Source of the DNA: a bacterium
GTDB taxonomy: Bacteria; Bacillota; Sulfobacillia; UBA995
Reading direction: 5' to 3'
DNA length: 64,000 bases
Assembly (NCBI GenBank): GCA_031082145.1
Contig: JAVHLP010000001.1
Location: 365,831-429,830, forward strand
The notes under the pieces are model-generated. The model saw nothing but the letters and a program-made list of their open reading frames with translations. It was not told where the DNA came from and did no database searches. The position numbers were made by a program, and so were the translations under genes. Below, in pieces: positions 27,260 through 35,352 of this stretch (position 1 is its first letter; each line of letters starts with the position of its first letter).

Positions 27260-28021
27260 GTGCGCGAGACCTCAGCAGCCGCTCAGTGGAGAGCCTACCG
27301 GCAGGCCGGGCGGCGGGAAGATCGGGACCAACTAATCCTGAGCTACCTCCCCCTGGTCAAGCACGTGACCAGCCGTTTGGCGGCCTGCCTGCCCGCCAGC
27401 GTGGCGGAGGAAGACCTCTATGGCTGGGGCATCTTCGGTCTCCTGGAGGCCGTGGATCGCTACGACCCTGACCGCGAGATCAGGTTCGAGACGTACGCCA
27501 CCATCCGCATCCGAGGTGCCGTCCTGGACGGCCTCCGGTCGCTGGACTGGGCCCCGCGCTCCCTGCGGCGCCGAGCCCGCGAGATAGACGATGCTTGCCG
27601 CAAGGTCGAGGCTCGTCGCGGGGGTCCCGCCGGCGACGACGAGATCGCTCAGGAGATGGGCCTCAGCCTGGCCGAGCTCAGATCCTGCCTTGCCGAGGTG
27701 CATGGAGCGGTGGTGCTGTCGCTGCAGGAGGCGCTGGCGAGCGGGGACGAGGTCGGGGAGGAGGAACTGGGCACCGTTCTCCCCGACCCCGCTGCGCTCG
27801 ACCCTGCGGCGAGCGCGATCGCCGGTGAGGTGGTCGAGGAACTGGCCCGGGCCATTGAGGCCCTGCCCGACCGCGAGCGCCTGTTGATCACCCTCTTCTA
27901 TTACGAGGAACTACGCCCCAAGGAGATCGCGCAAGTCATGGGGATTTCTCCTTCACGCGTGGCCCAGCTTCACACTCAGGCTTTGCTGCGGCTGCGCCGC
28001 AGACTGGCAGAGGCGAGGTGA
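27260..28021 (+). CDS. fliA: RNA polymerase sigma-28 factor FliA/SigD
   Basis: 253 aa from GTG 27260, eight bases after GGGAGGAGGG. Region 2 (DLYGWGIFGLLEAVDRYDPD, RFETYATIRIRGAVLDGLR) and region 4 (ALPDRERLLITLFYYEELRP, MGISPSRVAQLHTQAL) are complete. It is the late-flagellar sigma factor whose targets include the two TAAA-N15-GCCGATA promoters in this window, and it is held by FlgM (29761-30054). The 3' end overlaps the next ORF's region by a few bases. Confidence 0.95.
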   Translation: MRETSAAAQWRAYRQAGRREDRDQLILSYLPLVKHVTSRLAACLPASVAEEDLYGWGIFGLLEAVDRYDPDREIRFETYATIRIRGAVLDGLRSLDWAPRSLRRRAREIDDACRKVEARRGGPAGDDEIAQEMGLSLAELRSCLAEVHGAVVLSLQEALASGDEVGEEELGTVLPDPAALDPAASAIAGEVVEELARAIEALPDRERLLITLFYYEELRPKEIAQVMGISPSRVAQLHTQALLRLRRRLAEAR

Positions 28022-28026
28022 GAGAC

Positions 28027-28293
28027 ATGTACCGGCCGATCAACTGGCCCGCCATCCTGGGCCGGGGCGGTACTGAGGCCCCCGCCGGGCCGCCTCCGGT
28101 CCCGGCCCTTGGTGAACTGGTGCGGGCGAGCGCTCCCCCAAAGCCTCCGGAATCCCCGCCTGAACGCCGGCGGCCGGCGCCGGCGACCCCCCGGGCCTCT
28201 AAGTCCAGAACCGGTCGGCCGGCCCCGGGCCTGGTGCATCCCTTCAAGGGGGCGGCCTTGGACCTGACCGTCGGTGGAGGTGAGCAGGCATGA
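28027..28293 (+). CDS. Small proline-rich protein of unknown function between fliA and flgF-like gene
   Basis: 88 aa from ATG 28027, five bases after AGGTGAG (GTG 28018 is an alternative). MYRPINWPAILGRG begins a mostly disordered Pro/Ala/Arg sequence. It overlaps the next gene by 4 bp (ATGA), which supports translation. I know no family. Other Firmicutes carry small variable genes at this site. Confidence 0.5.
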   Translation: MYRPINWPAILGRGGTEAPAGPPPVPALGELVRASAPPKPPESPPERRRPAPATPRASKSRTGRPAPGLVHPFKGAALDLTVGGGEQA

Positions 28294-29024
28294 GAGGGAT
28301 ATACCTGGCCGCGGCCGGCCTCCGGGCCGAGCAAGCCCGAGCTGCTGCCGCCGGCCGCCGTCTAAACAACCTTGAGGCTGCCGGCCTACCGGGCGAGGTC
28401 ACGGTGCTGACTTCCTCCGCCCAGGCGTTTCACCGTATGGATGCCGGGGCCGGGACGGCGGTGTTCCTGGGTCCCGGTCCCGGCCTGGTCTGGCCGGCAC
28501 CGGAGTTGGTGCCGGAGTTGGGGGTGATCCGTAGCACCGGTGTAGCGACCGATCTGGCCATCGAGGGGCCCGGCTTCTTTGTGGTCGCCGGAGCGGATGG
28601 AGAGTTCCTCACCCGGAACGGTTGCTTCGGACTGGACGGCGAGGGTTACCTCACGGCTATCGGAGGCTACCGGGTACTGGGGGAGGCGGGGCCGATCAGG
28701 GTGGACGAGACCGCGTTCACGGTTAATGAGCGGGGCGAGGTCCGAGTGGGCTCCCGCGAGGCCGGCCGGCTGCTCCTGGAAGTGCCAGGAACGGACCTCG
28801 GCCCGGCGCTCCCCGGCGGCATCTACCGCCGGCCCCCGACCGCGACATCGGCCGGCGGGGAGAGCCGCGTCATGCAGGGAGCACTCGAATACCCCAAGCA
28901 TGATCATGTTGGTGAGGTTGTCGCGCTGATGACTGCCCTCCGGGGCTATGAAGCCGCCCAACGGGCCACCCAGGCCCACGATGAAGCGGTCCGCAAGCTG
29001 CTGGAGAGCCTCGGTATCTTTTAG
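28290..29024 (+). CDS. Flagellar rod protein, FlgF/FlhO-like, with a degenerate N-terminal signature
   Basis: 244 aa. The start MRGIYLAAAGLRAEQ and the C-terminus GEVVALMTALRGYEAAQRAT are rod/hook features. The middle has DLAIEGPGFFVV as in FlgF/FlgG. The usual NNLANxxTxGY segment is replaced by RRLNNLEAAGLPGEV, so the packing helix is altered. It is one of a FlhO/FlhP-type pair that forms the distal rod. Confidence 0.85.
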   Translation: MRGIYLAAAGLRAEQARAAAAGRRLNNLEAAGLPGEVTVLTSSAQAFHRMDAGAGTAVFLGPGPGLVWPAPELVPELGVIRSTGVATDLAIEGPGFFVVAGADGEFLTRNGCFGLDGEGYLTAIGGYRVLGEAGPIRVDETAFTVNERGEVRVGSREAGRLLLEVPGTDLGPALPGGIYRRPPTATSAGGESRVMQGALEYPKHDHVGEVVALMTALRGYEAAQRATQAHDEAVRKLLESLGIF

Positions 29025-29036
29025 GAGGTGATCGTT

Positions 29037-29702
29037 GTGTTCGAGGCCCTATGGGGAGCCGCGCGGGCCGTGGGAGCCTACTCCACCGCCCTGGCGGTAG
29101 TGGCCGATAACCTGGCCAATATCTCCACTCCGGGCTTCACGCCCCGGCGCACAGTCTTCGCGGAACTCGTAGATGGATCGGTGTCCCGCCCTTCTGGCCT
29201 GGAACCCCTGGTACAGGCTGTTCCTGGACAGGGCCCGCTGGTGGCCACGGGGCGCCGCTGGGACTTCGCCGTCGCCGGTCCCGGCTACTTCCCACTCCGG
29301 CTAGAGGACGGACAAACTGCCTATGCGCGGTCGGGAGCCTTCTCTCTCGACGCCCAGGGTCGTCTGACCGGACCCCGGGGAGCCCTGGTGCTCGGTGCGG
29401 GCGGAACAGCGCTAGAGCCCCTGGCCAGCGACAACCGGCCCACCCTGGTGTCTTTTGCCAACCCCGGCGGCCTCCACCACCTGGGAGATGGGCTCTACTC
29501 CCCCACCCCGACTTCCGGGCCCCCCCGGCCGGCCCCAGCCGGCGCCCGGGTGGTTGAGGGGCACCTTGAGCAATCCTCCACCGACCTGGCCGCAGAGATG
29601 GCCACCCTGCTGGCAACCCAGCGGGCGTTTCAACTGGCCGTCCGGGGACTGGATACCCAGGATCAGATGCTGGGCCTGGCGAATCGCCTGAAAGGGACCT
29701 AA
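29037..29702 (+). CDS. Flagellar rod protein, FlgG/FlhP-like
   Basis: 221 aa from GTG 29037, eight bases after GGAGG. VADNLANISTPGFTPRRTVF is the canonical rod signature, and AEMATLLATQRAFQLAVRGL the C-terminal one. It follows the FlgF-like gene by 12 bp and is last in the 20-kb operon. Its TAA stop lies inside the -35 element of the flgM promoter. Confidence 0.88.
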   Translation: MFEALWGAARAVGAYSTALAVVADNLANISTPGFTPRRTVFAELVDGSVSRPSGLEPLVQAVPGQGPLVATGRRWDFAVAGPGYFPLRLEDGQTAYARSGAFSLDAQGRLTGPRGALVLGAGGTALEPLASDNRPTLVSFANPGGLHHLGDGLYSPTPTSGPPRPAPAGARVVEGHLEQSSTDLAAEMATLLATQRAFQLAVRGLDTQDQMLGLANRLKGT

Positions 29703-29726
29703 AATCCGCGGCGACGCGGCCGATAA
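29700..29726 (+). promoter_or_regulatory. Sigma-28 promoter of the flgM-flgN-flgK-flgL operon
   Basis: TAAA (29700-29703), exactly 15 nt, GCCGATAA (29719-29726): a perfect match to TAAA-N15-GCCGATAA. The TAAA overlaps the TAA stop of the upstream rod gene. It lies about 35 bp upstream of flgM, whose start follows GGAGGAGG. Confidence 0.93.
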
Positions 29727-29760
29727 GAGAACCGGGAGATTCTATGGAGGAGGCAGATCT

Positions 29761-30054
29761 ATGAAGGTAAACCAGACCGGCCTGGACCAGGTGCAACCGT
29801 CCGAGCGCAAGTCGCCGGCGGAAGTCGAGAGCACCGGGCAGGTCCGTCCGGGGCCTGGTGCCCGGACCAGCTCCGACCGGGTAGAGTGGTCGGCCACGGC
29901 CCGGGAAGCAGCCCGTCAGCTGGAGAAGCTGCCGGAGGTGAGGTCGGAGCGGGTAGCCGCCCTGACCCACCTGGTCCGCCAAGGTGAGTACCAGGTGCCC
30001 GCCCGGGATGTTGCCCGGAAGCTCCTGGAATTCTTCCGGAGAAACCGCTCGTGA
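29761..30054 (+). CDS. flgM: Anti-sigma-28 factor FlgM
   Basis: 97 aa. The C-terminal half, VAALTHLVRQGEYQVPARDV followed by ARKLLEFF, is the sigma-28-binding FlgM pattern (RxxxIxxLKxxIxxGxYxVDxxxVAxxLL). FlgM is exported once the hook is done, which frees FliA. The gene is itself under a perfect FliA promoter, giving a feedback loop. It overlaps flgN by 4 bp. Confidence 0.92.
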   Translation: MKVNQTGLDQVQPSERKSPAEVESTGQVRPGPGARTSSDRVEWSATAREAARQLEKLPEVRSERVAALTHLVRQGEYQVPARDVARKLLEFFRRNRS

Positions 30055-30377
30055 CCGGCCCTACACTGGAGGAAATGGTCCGGGCGAGCGATGATCTGGT
30101 TACCGCACTCCTCCGGGGTGACGTCTCCCGGCTCGAAGCAGCCTTCGCCACCCACGAGGGCTGTCTGCGTCGCCTGGAGGGGACCCTCGGTCCGACCGGG
30201 CCGGGTGGTCCCCCCCGCCCCACCACGGAGGAAACCGCCCTCATGCTCACTATTCGCTCCAACCTCGCCCGGGCTCGCCTGTTGGCCAGACAGGGCCTGC
30301 TCCTCACGAGGCGGCTGGCCAACCCGATCTCCCCGGTTGCGGCCATTTACGGGCGCCAGGAGGCGACAGAGCGGTGA
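30051..30377 (+). CDS. flgN: FlgN-like export chaperone for FlgK and FlgL
   Basis: 108 aa from GTG 30051, overlapping both neighbours by 4 bp. All helical with a Pro/Gly-rich loop near the middle (LGPTGPGGPPRPTTEE). FlgN sequences diverge greatly; the assignment rests on size, helical character and the conserved flgM-flgN-flgK-flgL order. Confidence 0.75.
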   Translation: MTGPTLEEMVRASDDLVTALLRGDVSRLEAAFATHEGCLRRLEGTLGPTGPGGPPRPTTEETALMLTIRSNLARARLLARQGLLLTRRLANPISPVAAIYGRQEATER

Positions 30378-31759
30378 ACGGCTTCTTCACCCTGGAGACC
30401 GGCTTGCGCGCCATCCGGGCCCAGCTCATGGCCTCACGGGTCATAGGTCACAACATCGCCAACAGCCGCACGCCCGGTTACTCCCGGCAGATCGCCGAAC
30501 TCCAACCATCCACCCCCCTGCAGTTCTCGACCGGGCAGCACGCCCTCAGTCTGGGAACGGGGGTGACGGTCGCCGGCATCCGGCGCCAGCGCGAGGAGTT
30601 CCTGGACCGGCTGGCCCGCTTCCACCTCTCCGACCTTGCCCGCTGGGAGACACTGCGCCCCGCACTGGACCTGGTGGAAATCGCCTTCGGTGAGCCGGCC
30701 GGGTTCGGTCCTCGCCAGGCTTGCCTCAGACTCTGGGATGCTCTCCAGGAGCTCTCCGGCGAGCCCGAGAGTGGGACGCTCCGCCACTCCGCTTGCCAGG
30801 AAGCGGAGTCGCTCGCCACCACCCTGGGCTCCCTGGCCCGGCATCTGGATGAGCAAGTCCAACAGCAGGTCGCCGCGGCCCAGGACACGGTGGCGGAGGT
30901 CAATCACCTGGCCGGTCAGATCGCCGTCCTCAACCACGACCTTCGCCTGGCGGCGATCCTCAAGACCCAACCTGGCGATCTCGAGGACCGGCTAGATCTC
31001 CTCCTCGACCGCCTGTCCTCCCTGGCCGGGGCTACTTCCCGCCGGGAGGGCGACGGCACTGTCAGCGTCCATATCGGGGCGGCCGTTCTGGTGGAGAGAG
31101 ATAGTGTCTCACCCCTTATCCTGGAGATCACCGGCGGCCAACTCCGATTCGCCGGCGCCGGAGGCTCGGAGGTGGTACCGCCATCGGGAGTGCTGGCCGC
31201 CAGGCGCGACTCCCACAACCAGATCCTCCCCGGCTACCAGGACAGCCTGGACACTTTCGCCCGGCAACTGGCGGGTAACCTCAACTCGATCCATCAGGCC
31301 GGCTACGGTCTGGACGGCTCCACCGGACTGGACCTCTACCGGTATGACCCGGCCGCCCCCGCCCGGACACTAGCCCTGGCCCCGGAGGTCGCCGCCGATC
31401 CCGCCCGCCTCGCGGCCTCGGCCGATGGCGCGGTGGGTGACGGCTACGGCGCGCTGTCCCTGGCCCGTGCCCTCACCGGGCCCAACTTCACGGGACAGAG
31501 CGCCGCCGAGTACTGGGCCTCGGCCGCAACGAGGCTGGGCATGGAACTCGAGAAGGTGGGCCGCCAGGTGGAGAACGCTACCCTCCTGGCCGAACAGGCG
31601 GAGAACCTGAGAGCCCAGATAATGGGGGTCAGCCTTGATGAGGAGACGGTGGACCTCGTTCGCTGCCAGCACGCCTACGCCGCCGCGGCCCGGCTCATTA
31701 GCGTTGCCGATGAGATGCTGGAAATACTGATCGCCCGGACCGGCCGGGTAGGGAGGTAG
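30374..31759 (+). CDS. flgK: Flagellar hook-filament junction protein FlgK
   Basis: 461 aa from GTG 30374. N-terminus LETGLRAIRAQLMASRVIGH with NIANSRTPGYSRQ is the FlgK signature. The C-terminus GVSLDEETVDLVRCQHAYAA ends in AARLISVADEMLEILI, as in all FlgK proteins. It forms the first junction ring between hook and filament, with FlgL after it. Confidence 0.96.
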   Translation: MNGFFTLETGLRAIRAQLMASRVIGHNIANSRTPGYSRQIAELQPSTPLQFSTGQHALSLGTGVTVAGIRRQREEFLDRLARFHLSDLARWETLRPALDLVEIAFGEPAGFGPRQACLRLWDALQELSGEPESGTLRHSACQEAESLATTLGSLARHLDEQVQQQVAAAQDTVAEVNHLAGQIAVLNHDLRLAAILKTQPGDLEDRLDLLLDRLSSLAGATSRREGDGTVSVHIGAAVLVERDSVSPLILEITGGQLRFAGAGGSEVVPPSGVLAARRDSHNQILPGYQDSLDTFARQLAGNLNSIHQAGYGLDGSTGLDLYRYDPAAPARTLALAPEVAADPARLAASADGAVGDGYGALSLARALTGPNFTGQSAAEYWASAATRLGMELEKVGRQVENATLLAEQAENLRAQIMGVSLDEETVDLVRCQHAYAAAARLISVADEMLEILIARTGRVGR

Positions 31760-31767
31760 GGGCCAAG

Positions 31768-32655
31768 ATGCGGGTCGCCGACAGCTCACTGGCCAGACAG
31801 GCGTTGCGGGGCATTCACGAAAGCCGGCGCCAACTGGGAGCGGTTCAGGTCCAACTCGCCTCAGGCCGCCGCTTCACCCGGGCTTCCCAGGCCCCCCCGG
31901 CTGCCGCTCGGGCCGACACTCTTCGCAACCAACTGGAGACCTTGGGGCGCTACCAGGCAAGCTCCCATACGGCCGCCGACCGGCTAAGGGCAGTAACTGC
32001 CACCGTCGCCGTACTGACCGAACTCGTGCAGGATGCCCTGCAACTTGCCGTCGCCAGCGGCAGCGGCGCCCTGACCGCCGCCGATCGCTCCTGCCTGGCG
32101 CTTGAGGCCGAGGAGATAGCCGGCGCCGTCCTGGATCTGGCCAATAGCTCATGGATGGGACGGCACCTGTTCGGCGGCCACCTGACGGCCGATCCCCCGT
32201 TCGCCCGTGAGACGGGGGCGGGGGGCTACACATTCGCCTACCGCGGCGACGGGGGCGAGGTGATCCGCGAGGTGGGACCGGGCTGCACAGTCACCCTAAA
32301 CCTGCCGGGCGACGCCGTCTTCGGCTCGCCGCTGGAGGCTGTCGAGCGACTGCGCCAAGCCCTGGTCGATAATGACCCGGCGTCGCTGGCCGAGACCACC
32401 AGCGCCCTGCACCAGGCTCTCGATCAAGTACTGCAGCACCAGGCGGTGCTGGGCGTCCGGACCGCTCATCTGGAGCTGTGGGCCGACCACCTGGGGACGA
32501 TGAACTGCGCTTATGCGGAAAACCTGTCCCGGGAAGAGGACCTGGACTTCACCAAGGCCGTCTCCGACCTACATACGCGGGAGATCGCCTATCAGGCGTC
32601 GCTCGCCGTGGCTGCCCGCCTGCTCCAGCCATCCCTCTTGGACTACTTGCGCTGA
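31768..32655 (+). CDS. flgL: Flagellar hook-filament junction protein FlgL
   Basis: 295 aa. Flagellin-like termini: MRVADSSLARQALRGIHESR at the start and DFTKAVSDLHTREIAYQASL at the end, the latter a typical FlgL segment. Mid-region variable. It is the last gene of the sigma-28 operon; its final 13 bp overlap the antiparallel methyltransferase gene. csrA and fliW, frequent downstream neighbours in Firmicutes, are absent here. Confidence 0.94.
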   Translation: MRVADSSLARQALRGIHESRRQLGAVQVQLASGRRFTRASQAPPAAARADTLRNQLETLGRYQASSHTAADRLRAVTATVAVLTELVQDALQLAVASGSGALTAADRSCLALEAEEIAGAVLDLANSSWMGRHLFGGHLTADPPFARETGAGGYTFAYRGDGGEVIREVGPGCTVTLNLPGDAVFGSPLEAVERLRQALVDNDPASLAETTSALHQALDQVLQHQAVLGVRTAHLELWADHLGTMNCAYAENLSREEDLDFTKAVSDLHTREIAYQASLAVAARLLQPSLLDYLR

Positions 32656-33098
32656 GGCAGGATGAAGCCGGTCCGGGCGGCATGGTCCTCCCAGTCCCGG
32701 CCGAAGACGGCCGCCAGATCCCTCTCCTCGAGCCGCGCCCGGTATACAGCGCTGGGCACGAACAAGCCCAAGACTCCCAGCAACCCCGAGCCGCTGCGGA
32801 GACTTATGGCCATTCCCGCCAGGGCCAGGATCAACCCGAGATAGAGGGGATGGCGGACCAACCGGTAGGGCCCCTCGCGGACCAATCCCGGAGCTACCGG
32901 GTAGATACCGCCCAGAATCCCCCACCGCATGGTCGCCACCGCCCAGGCAGCCAGGGCCAGACCCGGCAGAACTGCCAGTAACCCCAGCCGCCAGGCCACC
33001 CCACCGGAGAGGGGAAGCTGCCCCGGCAAGGCCATGCTGAGGATGGCCCCGGCCAGAGCCGACGCGGCGTAGAGGAAGATGGCCAATCCCCGGCCCAC
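32643..33098 (-). CDS. Isoprenylcysteine/phospholipid methyltransferase-like membrane protein
   Basis: 151 aa with about four membrane helices. The SAM-binding signature of the ICMT/PEMT superfamily is present: GPYRLVRHPLYLGLILALAG (RHPxYxG) and the C-terminal EERDLAAVFGRDWEDHAART. Such enzymes methylate lipids or small hydrophobic molecules at the membrane; the substrate cannot be told. It converges with flgL, overlapping by 13 bp. Confidence 0.85.
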   Translation of the reverse strand: MGRGLAIFLYAASALAGAILSMALPGQLPLSGGVAWRLGLLAVLPGLALAAWAVATMRWGILGGIYPVAPGLVREGPYRLVRHPLYLGLILALAGMAISLRSGSGLLGVLGLFVPSAVYRARLEERDLAAVFGRDWEDHAARTGFILPQRK

Positions 33099-33128
33099 TT
33101 GATCTCAAACCCCCCGTGCAGATATAGT
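33099..33128 (+). promoter_or_regulatory. Probable sigma-A promoter upstream of the 134-aa gene
   Basis: TTGATC (33099-33104), 18-nt spacer, TATAGT (33123-33128). The -10 matches five of six and the -35 four of six. It is about 48 bp upstream of the ATG at 33176. Confidence 0.5.
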
Positions 33129-33175
33129 CAGGAGCGAGAGGCTGTCGCCGGCCGGTCGGCGAGAAGGGGAGACCG

Positions 33176-33580
33176 ATGCGCACTTACCTGGGTTCGGTGA
33201 TCGTTGAGAGCCTGGCCGATCCGACGGTCTTGGATGGTCTCACCCCGCTGGTGGAACGGGTTGTGAACATGCCCACCGATCCGGACGCCACAACCTGGCA
33301 CATCCGGTGGTACCGCCTGAGCGAGGCCAAGCTCCGCCGGCTCCTACCCGCTCTGGCCCAAGCCACCCTTCCCCACTGGTATGCCCATTTCTGGTCGGGC
33401 GATGATCTGTGCGTTGTGCTCGCCGGTAAGGCTTTTTGGGTCAAGATCGGCGACCGGACAACCTGGTCCGAGTTCATCAGCTACGGTGACTCGGTTGGGG
33501 TCGACCGGAAGTGGACCGAGAACGTCCCGACCAAGCTACCGGAGTACGTGCTGGCGGCACTGGGCGGCGAGTGCGGCTAG
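33176..33580 (+). CDS. Conserved-looking soluble protein of unknown function
   Basis: 134 aa from ATG 33176 behind GGGGAGACCG. No signal peptide or membrane segment. It is Trp-rich (TWHIRWYRLSE, LPHWYAHFWSGDDL, TTWSEFISYG), suggesting a compact alpha/beta fold. I do not recognise the family. The ORF has its own candidate promoter. It converges with the RNase D gene and overlaps its stop by 4 bp. Confidence 0.65.
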   Translation: MRTYLGSVIVESLADPTVLDGLTPLVERVVNMPTDPDATTWHIRWYRLSEAKLRRLLPALAQATLPHWYAHFWSGDDLCVVLAGKAFWVKIGDRTTWSEFISYGDSVGVDRKWTENVPTKLPEYVLAALGGECG

Positions 33581-34770
33581 GGCCGGGAGCGCCGGCCGGC
33601 TCCGCTTGAGCCCGGTCGCACCAGGCGTAGCCCCCCCTCCACCAGCGCCAGCGCTAGCTTACCTTCCAGCAGGTCCACGAGTTCGTCACCAACCAGACCC
33701 CGTCGCCACCCGGCGAACACCCGGGGTAGCGCCCCGCATTCTCCCGCCCGGTGCCAACGAACCAGGGCGGCAACATCATCCCTGGTGGCCAGCAGGGATC
33801 CGGTCAGACCCTCCTCCTGGGCTCGCTTACGCACCCAGCTGGCCAGGAAGTCGGAGACCAGCCTTACCCCCGGCTCCTCCCGCGGCGGCTCCGGAAGCTC
33901 GGGCCAGCCCTCCCGGGGGCAGGCCAGGCCGCGCTCTATGGCAGCCAGGAGATCCTTGCCGTACCGCCGCAGCTGCCCCCCGGCCATGCCGCGGACCCGT
34001 CCCAGGGCCTCCAGATCCCGGGGGGCCTGCTGGGCCAGGGCCGTCAGGGCCGCATCCCGGATCACGTACCCCACCGGGAGATCGGCTCGCCGGGCTTCAT
34101 CCTCGCGCCAGGCTGCCAGTTCCCGCAACACAGCCATCTGACTGGGCTTGAGCCGGCGGGCGCCATCGACTCGCTGCCATGCCTCACCCGCGGCGCTCTC
34201 CGTCAGGCTGCGCTCCCGCAGCAGGCGGCATTCCTCTTCAAACCACTCCCGCCGGCCCCTACGGTCAAGGTCGGTCGCCAGGGCCCTGTGCAAGGCAGGT
34301 AGGTGACGTGCGTCTTCCCGGGCATAGCGCAGCTGCTCCTCGCTGAGCGGGCGTCGCGTCCAGTCGCTATAGCCGCTGGCTCCCTCTAGCCTGATCCCCA
34401 GCACCGCCTGGACTAGCCGTTCGTAGCTAATCTGGCCGTGGCCCAGGAAAGCGCCAGCCAACTGGGTATCAAAGACGAACTTGGGAACAGAGCCCAGGCG
34501 CTCCTCCAGGAGCACAAGGTCCTGCGACGCGGCGTGCAGCACCAGCGCGAAGCCGGGCCGAGTCAGGGCCGGGGCCAGCGGCCGCAGATCGGGGAGCGCG
34601 ATCGCGTCCACCACCGCTTCGCCGCCAGGCCAGGCCAAGCTCACCAGGCACAGGACGGGACGGTAAGTCCGCTCGGACACGAACTCGGTATCCAACCCGG
34701 CCGCGTCCACGCCGACCAGGTCCCCGGCCAATCGGGCCAATCCCTCGGGGGTCGTGATCAGAGCCGTCAT
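33577..34770 (-). CDS. rnd: Ribonuclease D family 3'-5' exonuclease with HRDC domains
   Basis: 397 aa from ATG 34770 behind GGGGAG. The DEDD exonuclease motifs appear in order: GLDTEFVSERTYRP (ExoI), VLHAASQDLVLLEE (ExoII) and YAREDARHLPALHRAL (ExoIII with Y-x-x-x-D). Two HRDC-like helical regions follow (DLEALGRVRGMAGGQLRRYG). RNase D trims 3' ends of tRNA and other stable RNAs. The frame stays open to 35259, antisense to sdhC, but that extension has no family support. Confidence 0.93.
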   Translation of the reverse strand: MTALITTPEGLARLAGDLVGVDAAGLDTEFVSERTYRPVLCLVSLAWPGGEAVVDAIALPDLRPLAPALTRPGFALVLHAASQDLVLLEERLGSVPKFVFDTQLAGAFLGHGQISYERLVQAVLGIRLEGASGYSDWTRRPLSEEQLRYAREDARHLPALHRALATDLDRRGRREWFEEECRLLRERSLTESAAGEAWQRVDGARRLKPSQMAVLRELAAWREDEARRADLPVGYVIRDAALTALAQQAPRDLEALGRVRGMAGGQLRRYGKDLLAAIERGLACPREGWPELPEPPREEPGVRLVSDFLASWVRKRAQEEGLTGSLLATRDDVAALVRWHRAGECGALPRVFAGWRRGLVGDELVDLLEGKLALALVEGGLRLVRPGSSGAGRRSRP

Positions 34771-34840
34771 GGTTGGCTCCCCTTCGCCGGACCCGGCCGG
34801 AGCCAGTTCACCCGGTCCGTCGCCGCCGCTTGAGTTCACC

Positions 34841-34857
34841 GTATTCCCCGGGAATAC
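34841..34857. promoter_or_regulatory. 17-bp perfect palindrome between rnd and sdhC, candidate operator
   Basis: GTATTCCC and GGGAATAC, exact reverse complements separated by one C. It lies 71 bp upstream of rnd and 82 bp upstream of sdhC on the opposite strand. A weak TTGAGT at 34830-34835 lies just before it. It does not match the Rex operator (TTGTGAA-type). Confidence 0.55.
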
Positions 34858-34938
34858 CTCCCGCCGGGGATGCCAGGGGAAGGCAATCGTGGTGGCGAAG
34901 TGGCAGGTGAGCCAGATGCTCCCAGGGAGGTGGAGCCC

Positions 34939-35352
34939 GTGCGCCGGTCCCGGTGTACCCGGGAGGTTGGCTATCGCGACTCTGACGCCTGGCCCGGGCA
35001 GTTCAAGGTGGGCACTTGGGCCTTCGTGCTCCATCGAATCAGCGGCCTGGCCCTTGTCCTCTTCGTCTTCATCCATCTGGCGGCCATGGCCTCGGCACTG
35101 AGGGGACAGGACGCCTTCGACCGGACCATGGCCTTCCTGCACCGTCCCGTCTTTCGCCCCCTGGAAGTGGCCCTGCTGGCTGCCTTGCTCTTCCACGGGC
35201 TGAACGGCCTCCGGATCATCCTCTTGGATCTCGGAGTAGGCTTCCGTTACCAGAAGCACATGTTCTGGGCCGCCTTCGCGCTCGCCGCCGCAGGCACCCT
35301 TACCGGCGCCTGGTACCTCTTGGCGCCGCTGATCGGGGGGATGGGAAGATGA
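34939..35352 (+). CDS. sdhC: Succinate dehydrogenase/fumarate reductase cytochrome b subunit SdhC
   Basis: 137 aa from GTG 34939, eight bases after GGGAGG; the open frame begins further upstream but without a ribosome site. Three membrane helices. The SdhC signature VLHRISGLALVLFVFIHL and the heme-ligand region LLFHGLNGLRIILLDLG are present. It anchors the catalytic subunits with SdhD and overlaps it by 4 bp. Confidence 0.92.
   Translation: MRRSRCTREVGYRDSDAWPGQFKVGTWAFVLHRISGLALVLFVFIHLAAMASALRGQDAFDRTMAFLHRPVFRPLEVALLAALLFHGLNGLRIILLDLGVGFRYQKHMFWAAFALAAAGTLTGAWYLLAPLIGGMGR

Noticed and set aside
34841-34857. Palindrome as a Rex operator
   Set aside because: The sequence is unlike TTGTGAA-N4-TTCACAA, so I keep it only as an unknown operator.
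33577-35259. Extended RNase D frame of 560 codons
   Set aside because: The extra N-terminus is antisense to sdhC; a ribosome site and family alignment support ATG 34770.
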